Shown: piece by piece, positions 25,551-34,159 of the stretch
How the letters are laid out: each line of letters starts with the position of its first letter
Position numbering within the stretch: position 1 is the stretch's first letter
NCBI RefSeq assembly: GCF_026616205.1
Contig: NZ_JANHGR010000002.1
Coordinates: forward strand, 434,001-498,000
Source: Halolamina litorea
Lineage (GTDB): Archaea > Halobacteriota > Halobacteria > Halobacteriales > Haloferacaceae
DNA length: 64,000 bases
Reading direction: 5' to 3'
Program-made: the position numbers and the translations under genes
The notes under the pieces: generated by a model
Database searches by the model: none
Seen by the model: the letters and a program-made list of their open reading frames with translations, nothing else
Told to the model about the DNA's origin: nothing

Positions 25551-26890
25551 AGGAACGGCAGCCCCGGCGACGCGTAGATCGAGGTGACGCCGAGGTAGAG
25601 CGTCACGAACACGCCGACGAACACGACCGTGCGGAGCCACCAGACCCAGAGGCGGGCGTAGCCGGCGTCCGCGTTACTGCCCTGCTGGATCTCGTCGATC
25701 GCCTCCGGACCGTACACCCAGCCGACGAAGATGACGCCGAGCAGCACCGACGCCGGCAGGAGGACGCTGTAGGCGAGCGTGTCGAACCAGCCCAGCCACG
25801 CCGTGTCCCACGCGGCGAGCGTGCCGAGCAGGAACAGCGCGCCGCCGAAGCCGAAGGCGGTCGGCATGCGGCCCCACTGGTACTTATCGACGCAGTAGGA
25901 CGTGACCACTTCGAGCAGGCTGATCGCCGAGGAGATGGCGGCGATCAGGACGACGAAGAAGAACAGGGCGCCGAGGACTCGCCCGGCCATGCCGAGTTCG
26001 GTGAACGCCTGCGCGACCGAGACGAACAGCGCGCCGGGGCCGCCACCGGCGGCGGCCTCGGGCACCTCCCCGAACTGGACGAACAGCAGCGGGATGACGA
26101 CCAGCCCCGCGAGCACGCCGACCGCGGTGTTGAGGCCGACGACGAGGCCGCCGTCCGCGGGCAGGCTCTCGTCCTCGCCGAGGTAGGAGGCGTAGGTGAT
26201 CATCGCGCCCATACCGAGCGAGAGCGAGAAGAACGCCTGACTGACCGCGAACGGGATCACGGAGCCGAGGTTGTTCGCGAGGTAGCCCAGGTCCGGCGAG
26301 AGGTAGTAGCCGTAGGCTGGGCCGCTGCCGTCGAGGGTGAACGCGTAGACCGCCAGCCCGAGCAGCATCACGACGACGGAGGGGACCATCAGCTTGGTCG
26401 CCTTCTCGATGCCGTCCTCGATGCCGAAAGCGACGATCCCGGCGGTTACAGCCATGAACAGCCCGTGGAAGGCGATGGCCTCCCAGCCCGTCGAGACGGC
26501 GCCGAAGTACGCGCCCGTGCCGCCGAAGTAGCCGCCGGTCAGGCTGCCGATCGTGTAGCGGATCACCCAGCCGCCGACGACGCTGTAGTACGACAGGATC
26601 CACAGCCCGGTGAACAGCCCCAGTCCGCCGACGACGGTCCACGCCGGGTGGTCGAGTTTCTCGAACGCTTCGACGGCGTTGAGCTTCGCCCGCCGTCCGA
26701 TGGCGAACTCGCCCAGGATCGTGGGCAGGCCGATCAGGGCCGCCGCGACCAGGTAGACGAGCACGAACGCCGCCCCCCCGTTGGTCGAGGTCTTGAACGG
26801 GAACTGCCAGATGTTGCCCAATCCGACGGCGCTACCGACCGCGGCGAGGATAAACCCCGCCCGAGTTGTCCACGTCTCTCGTTGTGCCAT
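25547..26890 (-). CDS. sodium-dependent transporter of the NSS (SNF) family
   Basis: A 447-residue sodium symporter with about 12 helices. GSAVGLGNIWQFPF near residue 18 is the NSS family helix-1 motif with the unwound Na+/substrate site. It likely imports amino acids or a related osmolyte with Na+. The start MAQRETWTTRAGF at 26890 has a TATA-like box 29 bases upstream; longer frames give unrelated leader sequence. It is divergent from the metal exporter gene, with a palindrome in the shared gap. Confidence 0.9.
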   Translation of the reverse strand: MAQRETWTTRAGFILAAVGSAVGLGNIWQFPFKTSTNGGAAFVLVYLVAAALIGLPTILGEFAIGRRAKLNAVEAFEKLDHPAWTVVGGLGLFTGLWILSYYSVVGGWVIRYTIGSLTGGYFGGTGAYFGAVSTGWEAIAFHGLFMAVTAGIVAFGIEDGIEKATKLMVPSVVVMLLGLAVYAFTLDGSGPAYGYYLSPDLGYLANNLGSVIPFAVSQAFFSLSLGMGAMITYASYLGEDESLPADGGLVVGLNTAVGVLAGLVVIPLLFVQFGEVPEAAAGGGPGALFVSVAQAFTELGMAGRVLGALFFFVVLIAAISSAISLLEVVTSYCVDKYQWGRMPTAFGFGGALFLLGTLAAWDTAWLGWFDTLAYSVLLPASVLLGVIFVGWVYGPEAIDEIQQGSNADAGYARLWVWWLRTVVFVGVFVTLYLGVTSIYASPGLPFL

Positions 26891-26915
26891 GCTCTCACTC
26901 GCCAGAGTCCGCCCA

Positions 26916-26922
26916 CAAATTA
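26916..26922 (-). promoter_or_regulatory. TATA-like box for the NSS transporter gene
   Basis: TAATTTG on the minus strand, centred 29 bases before the start at 26890. Confidence 0.42.
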
Positions 26923-26946
26923 CTGCCGGTATCACGCGGGATTCAC

Positions 26947-26961
26947 AACTGTGTGACAGTT
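26947..26961. promoter_or_regulatory. palindromic operator candidate between divergent genes
   Basis: Perfect inverted repeat AACTGT-GTG-ACAGTT in the gap between the NSS transporter and the CDF exporter, just upstream of the NSS TATA-like box and about 54 bases before the CDF start. It is a plausible dimeric-regulator site. Confidence 0.4.
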
Positions 26962-27014
26962 CATCCGGACTGAAGGAGGTCATTCAAGTACGACCGAGCC
27001 CCCGGTTGGGTCGA

Positions 27015-27926
27015 ATGGAGCGCAAACGCGCGGTCCGTCGGGTGGGCGTCGTCGTCCTCGCCGCCAACCTCGGGCTGGCGCTGGTCAAGGGCGCGGTGTG
27101 GCTGGATACGGGGAGTCTCGCGCTCGCCAGCGAGGCCGTCAACAGCGGGGCCGACGCGATCTACAGCGCCGTCGTCGTCGCCGGACTCTACCTGACAACA
27201 CAGCCGCCGGACTTCGAGCATCCCCACGGCCACGAGCGGATCGAACCGTTCGTCTCGCTGTTCGTCGCCGCCGGGGTGCTCGCGGCCGGCGTTGGGGTGG
27301 CGTGGTCCGGCGTCAGTTCGCTGTTGTCGGGGAGTTACGCCGCTGTCCCGCCGCTCGCGGCCGTTGTCCTCGGGGGCGGCGCCGCCGCCAAGTTCGCCCT
27401 CTACCGGTACTGCCTCCGCGCCGGCGAGAACCACGGTTCACCGGCGCTCGTCGCCGCCGCGAAGGACAACCGCACCGACGTGTTGACCGCCCTTGCGGCC
27501 CTGATCGGTGCCGGCGGCGCCGCGGTCGGCTACCCGGTCCTCGACCCCATCGCCGCGCTGGTCGTCGCCGGCGGCGTTCTCCTCACCGGCGTCGACATCG
27601 TCCGGGACAACGTCGGCTACCTCGTCGGCGCCGCGCCGCCCGAGGACCTCCGGGTGGAGATCATCGAGATAGCGCTCTCACACCCCGAAGTCCGGGGCGC
27701 ACACGACGTGGTCGCCCACTACGTCGGCCCCGAGGTCGACGTGAGCCTCCACATCGAGGTGGAGGGCGACATGACCGTGCGCGAGGCCCACGATATCGAG
27801 ACCGAGATCGTCGAGTCCATCCGGGGGCTGAAGGAAGTCGACGACGCCTTCGTCCACGTCGACCCGAAGGAGTTGGGCGAGTGGAAGGAGGGTGACGACC
27901 GCTGGCGCGACGAACGCGTCGACTGA
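27015..27926 (+). CDS. cation diffusion facilitator family metal exporter (Mn-type site)
   Basis: A 303-residue proton-coupled divalent metal exporter with six helices and a cytoplasmic C-terminal ferredoxin-like domain (from about 210; VRGAHDVVAHYVGPEVDVSLHIEVEG). The transport site reads Asn43/Asp47 in helix 2 (EAVNSGADAI) and Asp151/Asp155 in helix 5 (AKDNRTDVLTA). Zinc CDFs use His-Asp pairs; the Asn-Asp-Asp-Asp set is that of manganese MntE-like exporters. HPHGHERIEP is the loop between helices 2 and 3. Manganese export is inferred. Confidence 0.87.
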   Translation: MERKRAVRRVGVVVLAANLGLALVKGAVWLDTGSLALASEAVNSGADAIYSAVVVAGLYLTTQPPDFEHPHGHERIEPFVSLFVAAGVLAAGVGVAWSGVSSLLSGSYAAVPPLAAVVLGGGAAAKFALYRYCLRAGENHGSPALVAAAKDNRTDVLTALAALIGAGGAAVGYPVLDPIAALVVAGGVLLTGVDIVRDNVGYLVGAAPPEDLRVEIIEIALSHPEVRGAHDVVAHYVGPEVDVSLHIEVEGDMTVREAHDIETEIVESIRGLKEVDDAFVHVDPKELGEWKEGDDRWRDERVD

Positions 27927-27937
27927 CCGGGCGAGCG

Positions 27938-27944
27938 CTTATTC
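27938..27944 (+). promoter_or_regulatory. TATA box for the carotenoid oxygenase gene
   Basis: CTTATTC centred 27 bases before the ATG at 27968. Confidence 0.5.
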
Positions 27945-27967
27945 CCGTCCGTTCCCCAAAAGCCGCT

Positions 27968-29383
27968 ATGACCGGCTACGCCGCGGGCTTTCAGGACCTG
28001 ACCGAGGAGCTGCGGGACCACGACCTCCCGGTCGATGGGGAACTCCCGGGTTGGCTCGACGGCTCGCTCTACCGGAACGGCCCGGCGCGCTGGACCGTCG
28101 GCGACGCCGAGGCGGACCACTGGTTCGACGGTCTCGCCCACCTCACGCGCTTCGCGTTCGACGACGGCTCGGTCAGCTACACTAATCACTTCCCCCGGAC
28201 CGGTGCCTACCGCGTGGCCGTCGAGGACGGGAGCTTCGCGGGGCAGTTCTCCTCGACCGACGGCTACCTCTCCCGGGTCAAGTCGCTGCTCGCCGGCGAC
28301 TCGACCGACAACGCGAACGTCCACGTCGCCCGTATCGGCGGCGGCCTCGCCGCACTCACCGAGACGCCGAACTGGCTCCGGATCGACCCCGACACGCTGG
28401 AGGGCGAAGGCTCCCTCAGCTACGAGGACGACCTGACCGCCCACCACGTCACAGCGCACCTCCGACAGGACCCGGAAAGCGGCTCCCACTGGGGCTACTT
28501 CACCCGGTTCGGTCGGCAGAACGAGTACGTCCTCTTCCGGATTCCCGAGGGGACGACCCGCCGCGAGCGCGTCGGCAGCACCACCGTCGACCGCCCGGCG
28601 TACATGCACAGCTTCGCGCTGACGCCCGATCACGCCGTCCTGATCGAGCCGCCGCTGAACACCCACCCGGCGAAGTTCCTCCTGCCCGGCTCCGGCGGGT
28701 TCATCGACAACTACGACTGGCAGCCCGAACGCGGCACGCGCTTTCTGGTGTTCCGGCGTGACTCGGGTGAACTGATCGAGGAGCTCACCACGGACCCGTT
28801 CTTCACCTTCCACACCGCCAACGCCTTCGAGCGCGACGGCGCCGTCGTCGTCGATCTGGTGGCGTACGAGGACGACCGCGCGATATCGGACCTCTCGATG
28901 GACGCGCTCCGGGGCGGGGAGGGGGGCTTCCCCTCGGGCGAACTCCGGCGGTACCGGCTCCCGCTCTCCGACGCCGGCGCCGCGGTGTCGACGCTCGCGG
29001 ACGACGTGGAGATGCCCCGGTTCTCCCCCGACGTTCACACCCGCGAGTACGAGCACGTCTTCGCCCAGTCGACCGACATGGACGACGGCAACGCGCTCGT
29101 CCGCGTCGACGTGGCCGACGCCGAGGGTGCGGGGGCCGACGACGACTCCGGCGTCGCCCGCCGCTGGGAGGAGTCGGGCGTATTCTCCGGCGAACCGATC
29201 TTCGTCCCCCACCCCGACGGCGAGGCCGAGAAGGACGGCGTCGTGCTCTCGCTCTGTCTGGACGCCGACGCCGAGCGGTCGCTGCTGGTGGTGCTGGACG
29301 GCGACCTCGACGAACTGGCGCGGGCGCCGCTGCCCCACGCCGTCCCCTTTGGCTTCCACGGGGAGTACTTCGAGTCGATCTGA
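27968..29383 (+). CDS. carotenoid oxygenase family protein
   Basis: A 471-residue seven-bladed propeller non-heme iron dioxygenase that cleaves carotenoid or apocarotenoid double bonds. The four iron-binding histidines can be placed: His164 (VTAHLRQDP), His214 (AYMHSFALT), His282 (FFTFHTANAF) and His464 (PFGFHGEYF). The start TGYAAGFQDLTEEL and GSLYRNGPARW are typical. Haloarchaea make beta-carotene and bacterioruberin, so retinal or bacterioruberin degradation is possible. No rhodopsin or Brp/Blh gene lies nearby. Confidence 0.92.
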   Translation: MTGYAAGFQDLTEELRDHDLPVDGELPGWLDGSLYRNGPARWTVGDAEADHWFDGLAHLTRFAFDDGSVSYTNHFPRTGAYRVAVEDGSFAGQFSSTDGYLSRVKSLLAGDSTDNANVHVARIGGGLAALTETPNWLRIDPDTLEGEGSLSYEDDLTAHHVTAHLRQDPESGSHWGYFTRFGRQNEYVLFRIPEGTTRRERVGSTTVDRPAYMHSFALTPDHAVLIEPPLNTHPAKFLLPGSGGFIDNYDWQPERGTRFLVFRRDSGELIEELTTDPFFTFHTANAFERDGAVVVDLVAYEDDRAISDLSMDALRGGEGGFPSGELRRYRLPLSDAGAAVSTLADDVEMPRFSPDVHTREYEHVFAQSTDMDDGNALVRVDVADAEGAGADDDSGVARRWEESGVFSGEPIFVPHPDGEAEKDGVVLSLCLDADAERSLLVVLDGDLDELARAPLPHAVPFGFHGEYFESI

Positions 29384-29393
29384 CGGTCTCTCC

Positions 29394-30314
29394 CTACTGT
29401 GGGGTCTCGGTCCCCCCGTCGAGGACGACCTCCCGATCGGCCTCGACGTGGCCCTCGACGCCGAGGGTGATCGGGCTCTCCTCTGCCGCGGTGTACTCGG
29501 TGTCGATAGAGAGCGACGCCGTGACCGAGTCGCCGGCGGCGACGGACTCGTCGATCAGGTGGGACTCGTCGTCGTCGGCGATACGGTGGGTCGGCCAGTG
29601 GGCCGCCGCGAGGAACCGGCCGTCGACCTCACCGGTGTTCGTGACCGTCAGTTCCACGGGAAGCGGCTCACCCTGCTGGACGGACCCGGGAACCGAGAGG
29701 GAGTTGAGGTCGAACGACGGCGACGGCGCCGCGAGGCGCTCGCGGGCCGCGTCAGGAAGCGCCCACTCCGCGGTCTCGCTGCCGTGGTCAAGGACGATCC
29801 GGGCCTCCTCCGTTTCCAGCGGCGAGTCGAGTTCGAAGACGACGTAGCGCTTCGTGTCGCTCCCGCCCGTTGCTGGCTCGCCGACGACGCCGCCCTCGTG
29901 GCCGGCGACCGAGTAGTTCCGCGCGCCGTGGTCACCCGGGTCGACCGCGGCCCACGACTCCCCGCCGGCGTCGAGGGAGAACTGATCCATCTCCAGTTCG
30001 GCGTCGCTCCGGACCGAGGCGACGACGAACTGCCGTCCCTCGGGGGCGACGACGCCGCCGGAGCCCATGACCGACTCGTAGGTGACGGCCTTCTCGGCGA
30101 CGATGTCGGTGACGGCGACGCTCGCACCGCCGACGCTTCGCTGGGCAGACTCGGGAGCCGGCGTCGGGGTTGTGTCGGGCGACCCCTGCGGGGGTTCCGA
30201 GCCGTCGGGCGATTCGCCGTCGGTTCCGGGGCCGTCGCTGATACAGCCGGCGCTCGCCAGCGCGGCGGCGAGGCCGAAGCTACTCGCGATAAAGCGTCGT
30301 CTGCTGGAGGGCAT
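29394..30314 (-). CDS. Tat lipoprotein with two beta domains
   Basis: A 306-residue lipoprotein. The signal SSRRRFIASSFGLAAALASAGC has a twin-arginine motif and lipobox Cys at about residue 24. A Pro/Ser/Asp-rich linker follows, then a DUF4352-like beta domain (ASVAVTDIVAEKAVTY ... GRQFVVASVRSDAEL) and a second CARDB-like domain (PGSVQQGEPLPVELTVTNTGEVDGRF). It is anchored on the outside of the membrane. Convergent with the carotenoid oxygenase gene, ending 10 bases away. No specific role is known. Confidence 0.83.
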   Translation of the reverse strand: MPSSRRRFIASSFGLAAALASAGCISDGPGTDGESPDGSEPPQGSPDTTPTPAPESAQRSVGGASVAVTDIVAEKAVTYESVMGSGGVVAPEGRQFVVASVRSDAELEMDQFSLDAGGESWAAVDPGDHGARNYSVAGHEGGVVGEPATGGSDTKRYVVFELDSPLETEEARIVLDHGSETAEWALPDAARERLAAPSPSFDLNSLSVPGSVQQGEPLPVELTVTNTGEVDGRFLAAAHWPTHRIADDDESHLIDESVAAGDSVTASLSIDTEYTAAEESPITLGVEGHVEADREVVLDGGTETPQ

Positions 30315-30376
30315 CACCCGGAAAACCGGGCCGCGACCGTAACAAGCCTTGTGGGGGCGGTAGCGGCGTCCGGGCC

Positions 30377-31627
30377 TCAGACCGGCGTTCCGAACGCGTA
30401 GACGGTCTGGTGGCTCGTGACCTCGACCTCGGCGAAGTCGCCGGGTTCGAGGCCGTGTTCGCTGGCGTTCTGGACGACGATCTGACGGTACGCCGGGTCG
30501 CGGCACTTCACCGAGTCGCCGGTCCCCTCCTCGACGACCAGCACCTCGCGGGTCGTGCCGACCAGTTCCTCGTAGGCCTCGGCGACGACTTCCCGCTTGA
30601 GTTCGCTCATGGCCTTCGAGCGGTCCTTCTTCGTCTGGCCGCCGAGGCCCTTCATCTCCGCGGCGTCGGTGCCGGGGCGCTTCGAGAAGCGGGTGACGTT
30701 GACCTTCTCCGGGCGGACCTCGCGGAACAGCGCCATCGACTGCTCGTGGTCGGCCTCCGTCTCGGTCGGGAAGCCGACGATGAAGTCCGTCGAGAGCGTC
30801 CAGTGGTCGAGCGTGTCGTCGAACGTCTCGACGATGTCGAGGAACTTGTCGACGCGGTGTTGGCGGCGCATGTCTTCGAGCACGGTGTCGCTGCCGGACT
30901 GGACCGGCGCGTGGAGGAACGCGTAGAGCTTCTCGTTCTCGGCGAACACGTCGGCCAGTTCCTCGCGGATGCCGTGGACGCCGCCGGGGTTGGCCATGCC
31001 CACGCGGACCCGGAACTCGCCGTCGATGCCACAGATTCGGTCGAGCAGTTCCGGCAGGTCGCGCTCGCCGTCGTCCCAGCCGTAGACGCCGGTGTCCTGC
31101 CCCGTGACGCGGAGTTCCTTGGCGCCGGCGTGGATCAGCGCGCGGGCCTTCTCGACGTTCTCCTCGATGGAGGGGGAGTCGATGCGGCCGGTCGCCTGCT
31201 TGGTGATGCAGTACGAACAGTTGCTCATACAGCCCCGAGCGATGGGGAGGATGCCGACGACGCCGTCGAGGACGGGTTCGACGCCGGGGCCGGGCGTCGG
31301 GCACTCGCCGTTGGTGACGGCGCTTGGTACGTCGTCCCAGTGGAGCACTTGGGCGTCGAGGTCGGCGTTCTCGAACTCCTCGCTCTGGGCCAGCGCCATG
31401 CAGCCGGTGACGATCAGGTCCGCGGTCTGCTCGTCGAGTTCCTCGGCGCGCCGGAGCATGTTGCGCTCGGTCTTCTCGACGACCGTACAGGAGTTGAGGA
31501 TGGACACGTCCGCTTTCTTCGGCCCGTCGACGCGGTAGTGGCCGGCGTCGCGCAGCGCGCTCTCGATCGACCGACTCTCACCCCGATTGGACGTACAGCC
31601 GTACGTCTCGATGTGGTAACGGGCCAT
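30377..31627 (-). CDS. tRNA N6-threonylcarbamoyladenosine (t6A37) methylthiotransferase
   Basis: A radical-SAM enzyme that makes ms2t6A37 in tRNAs reading ANN codons. The 416-residue protein has the UPF0004 domain with Cys11, Cys47 and Cys76 for one 4Fe-4S cluster, the radical SAM motif RGCMSNCSYC with Cys133, Cys137 and Cys140, and a C-terminal TRAM domain. It is the archaeal/eukaryotic CDKAL1-like type (MtaB/e-type). It is monocistronic with a TATA-like box 26 bases upstream. Confidence 0.95.
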   Translation of the reverse strand: MARYHIETYGCTSNRGESRSIESALRDAGHYRVDGPKKADVSILNSCTVVEKTERNMLRRAEELDEQTADLIVTGCMALAQSEEFENADLDAQVLHWDDVPSAVTNGECPTPGPGVEPVLDGVVGILPIARGCMSNCSYCITKQATGRIDSPSIEENVEKARALIHAGAKELRVTGQDTGVYGWDDGERDLPELLDRICGIDGEFRVRVGMANPGGVHGIREELADVFAENEKLYAFLHAPVQSGSDTVLEDMRRQHRVDKFLDIVETFDDTLDHWTLSTDFIVGFPTETEADHEQSMALFREVRPEKVNVTRFSKRPGTDAAEMKGLGGQTKKDRSKAMSELKREVVAEAYEELVGTTREVLVVEEGTGDSVKCRDPAYRQIVVQNASEHGLEPGDFAEVEVTSHQTVYAFGTPV

Positions 31628-31650
31628 ATCGACGTTCGGCGAGCGGCGCG

Positions 31651-31656
31651 CAAAAG
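31651..31656 (-). promoter_or_regulatory. TATA-like box for the tRNA methylthiotransferase gene
   Basis: CTTTTG on the minus strand, centred 26-27 bases before the start at 31627. Confidence 0.45.
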
Positions 31657-31699
31657 GGCGACGGTTCCGCGTTCCCGCGCCCCTCGCGGTGGCACCTGC

Positions 31700-32815
31700 T
31701 CAGTAGGCGGTGTCCTGCTCGCTGTAGGTGATCTCCCAGTCCTCCCAGTCGGTGAGCTCCCGCCCGCCGACTGTCCACTCTTCGCCGTCGGCGTCGAGCG
31801 GTCTGACCACCATCGTCGAGGCGCTGGTCGCCCACCTCAGCGGCGGTCGATCACCCCTGAGGAAGCCGAGGGAGCGTGAGACGGACCGCGGCACGGTTCC
31901 GTGGGCCATCTTGATCACGTCCGACTCCCCGTGGTCGTGACAGACCTCGGCGAGGAGCCGTCCCAGTTCGCCCTCGACGCTGGCACCCCCCATCGGGAGC
32001 GCCTCCATCACCTTCGTGAACGTACAGCCGTTGGTCCCCTCGGTCACGGCGACGATGGCCGCAACCGGGTCGCCGTCGCGGCTGGCGACGTACGTGGTGG
32101 CCGACCAGTTCGGGTTGCCCAGTCGCCACTCGAAGAAGCCCGCGTCACGTCGGGCGTGGAGGCCGGTCGGAACGTCGCGCTCGTACAGCGCCGCGAGCGT
32201 CGCCCCCGGGACCTCGTCGTGTCTGTCGACGGTGATCCCCTCGCGATCGCCGCGGTACTCGAAGGGGGCGTAGAGCGCACTCGAAACCGTCCGCGCTCCC
32301 GACTCGACCGCTCGACCGACGCTCGAGTGGCCCGTGGGGAGGAACCGGCCGGGGTTCTGGACCCGGAACTCCGTCGTCACCGCCGGCACCTCCCGCCACC
32401 CGAGCTTCCGGTAGGCGTCGACGGCCTGCTGGTTCGGGAAGTTGAACACGAACGCCGGCGCCCGCGCGGCGTAGTAGTCGAGGGCGAACTCGGTCATGCG
32501 GGTGAGCAGCCCCTGCCGGCGGTGGTCGGGGTGGACCATCGCGTCGGCCGGCTGGACCGCGAGTTCGGTACCCGCGCCCGTCTCGACGCGGAACGTGATG
32601 AACGGCTCCGCCCCGACGACGGTCCCCGCACGCTCGGCGACGATCACCTGCGGGTCGTCGACGTACGGCGTGTCGTACCGCCACTCGAACCACTCGCGAC
32701 TCCGCGTTTTGTCGAAGACGGCCTCGTAGAGCGACCGGACGTCCTCGAAGTCGCTGGGGGCGTACAGCCGGACCGCGTACTCTTCGGCCTCGAACGGCGT
32801 GGTCGACGTGGCCAT
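31700..32815 (-). CDS. GNAT family N-acetyltransferase, two-domain type
   Basis: A 371-residue protein with a full GNAT domain in the first half: WFEWRYDTPYVDDPQVIVAE, MVHPDHRRQGLLTRM (acetyl-CoA loop R-R-Q-G-L) and FPNQQAVDAYRKLGWREV. The second half, from about 205, repeats a GNAT-like fold (FFEWRLGNPNWSATTYVASRDGDPVAAIVAV), so this is a tandem enzyme like Eis-type or FemAB-like acetyltransferases. The ATG at 32815 (MATSTTPFEAEEY) is chosen for a TATA-like TCTAACG 30 bases upstream; a GTG at 32851 is possible. Substrate unknown. Confidence 0.82.
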   Translation of the reverse strand: MATSTTPFEAEEYAVRLYAPSDFEDVRSLYEAVFDKTRSREWFEWRYDTPYVDDPQVIVAERAGTVVGAEPFITFRVETGAGTELAVQPADAMVHPDHRRQGLLTRMTEFALDYYAARAPAFVFNFPNQQAVDAYRKLGWREVPAVTTEFRVQNPGRFLPTGHSSVGRAVESGARTVSSALYAPFEYRGDREGITVDRHDEVPGATLAALYERDVPTGLHARRDAGFFEWRLGNPNWSATTYVASRDGDPVAAIVAVTEGTNGCTFTKVMEALPMGGASVEGELGRLLAEVCHDHGESDVIKMAHGTVPRSVSRSLGFLRGDRPPLRWATSASTMVVRPLDADGEEWTVGGRELTDWEDWEITYSEQDTAY

Positions 32816-32916
32816 ACCACGGGCAAGCGGAGGGTGTGCTTCGTTAGACACCGACTAGATCAGAACCGCTGTCCGCCGGCAGACCCGGCCGTAGGACGGT
32901 CCTGAGCCGGCGAGCG

Positions 32917-34032
32917 TTATCCGAGCCGTGGGTCGAGCGCCTCCACCAGCGCGTCGCCGACCAGTTTGAACGACACCACCGTCGCCGCCAGGACGGCCGC
33001 CGGGAACACCGAGACCCACCACTTCGCGGTCATCGGCACCTCCCCACCCATGCCGCGAGCGATCACGTTCCCGAGCGACTGGAGGTCGAACGCCTCCAGC
33101 CCCAGGAACGCCAGTCCGGCCTCCGTCAGCAGCAACACCGGTACCTGCTGGGTCGCCGTCGGGATGGCGACGACCGAGACCGCGGGGAGGACGTGTTTCC
33201 GCAGGACGTGGCGGTCGCCGCCGCCGAGCACTTCGGCGGCTTGGACGAACTCGGCGTCCCGGAGCCGACGAGCCTCGCTCCGGACGACCCGGGCGGCGCC
33301 GCCCCAGCCGAGGAAGCCAAAGAGGAGGACGATCACGAGCAGCGACTCGCCGGTGATCCAGATGACCAGCAGGTACATCACCAGCGGCGGCACCGCGTCC
33401 TGTACCTCGACGGCGCGCATCGAGAGGTCGTCGACCAGCCCGCCGTGGTAGCCCGAGACGGTGCCGACCACCAGCGCCAGCGGGACGATCAACGCCAGCG
33501 AGATGACCGCCACGTAGAGCGTGACGTGCAGGCCCTGCAACAGCAGTATCCCCATGTCGTAGCCGTTCACGTCGGTGCCGAGGGGGTACTGCCACGTCCC
33601 GTGACAGAGGCCGTCGACGACCCGGCCGCCACAGTAGTGGGGGAGCTCCTCGACCGGGATGGTCCCCCAGACCGGGGGTTGGTTCCCGTTGAGGAAGTCG
33701 AGCGTCGGCGCCGGCACGAGCAGGAGCCCGACGGTGCCGAGCAGGTAGACGGCGGCGAGCCAGCCCGCCCCGAGGATCGCCTCCGGTTTGGCCTGGAAGC
33801 GCTCCCAGAGCGTCGCTGCCCGCTCCCGGTCCTCGATGATCGGGAGCACGCCGTAGAACAGCAAGACGACGTTCGCGGCGATGAACAGCCAGTCGAGCGG
33901 CGTCGCGAGCCACGTACCGACGGTGTAGCCGTCGTCGATGCGGAGGTCGTAGAGGGCGGAGACCGCGACGGCCGCCATCACGACGGCGGAGAGCTCGATC
34001 CGGCGGCGCCGCCAGTCCACTGCGGGGACCAT
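32917..34032 (-). CDS. ABC transporter permease, DppC/OppC type
   Basis: A 371-residue permease of the peptide/nickel importer class. The core has the EAA loop (RDAEFVQAAEVLGGGDRHVLRKHVLP) that contacts the ATPase, and TEAGLAFLGLEAFDLQSLGNVI, the DppC signature. The N-terminus has an added hydrophobic segment (residues 13-100) with two or three extra helices, longer than classical DppC. It is divergent from the DppB-type gene at 34160, and no substrate-binding protein or ATPase gene lies near. Peptides, nickel or sugars are possible substrates. Confidence 0.88.
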   Translation of the reverse strand: MVPAVDWRRRRIELSAVVMAAVAVSALYDLRIDDGYTVGTWLATPLDWLFIAANVVLLFYGVLPIIEDRERAATLWERFQAKPEAILGAGWLAAVYLLGTVGLLLVPAPTLDFLNGNQPPVWGTIPVEELPHYCGGRVVDGLCHGTWQYPLGTDVNGYDMGILLLQGLHVTLYVAVISLALIVPLALVVGTVSGYHGGLVDDLSMRAVEVQDAVPPLVMYLLVIWITGESLLVIVLLFGFLGWGGAARVVRSEARRLRDAEFVQAAEVLGGGDRHVLRKHVLPAVSVVAIPTATQQVPVLLLTEAGLAFLGLEAFDLQSLGNVIARGMGGEVPMTAKWWVSVFPAAVLAATVVSFKLVGDALVEALDPRLG

Positions 34033-34062
34033 GGGACGCTACGCAGGTCCGGCCGGGACGAT

Positions 34063-34068
34063 ATAAAC
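34063..34068 (+). promoter_or_regulatory. shared TATA box between divergent permease genes
   Basis: TATAAA in an ATATAAACC context, about 30 bases before the minus-strand start at 34032 and about 97 before the plus-strand start at 34160. A second GTTTAT lies at 34085-34090 and could serve the plus strand. Confidence 0.45.
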
Positions 34069-34159
34069 CTTGACGCCCGGCAACGTTTATCACGACTCGT
34101 CCACTGCCACTAGGCGTGTCCGTCCCCGAACGATCCCTCCACCACCCTCCTTCGGACAG

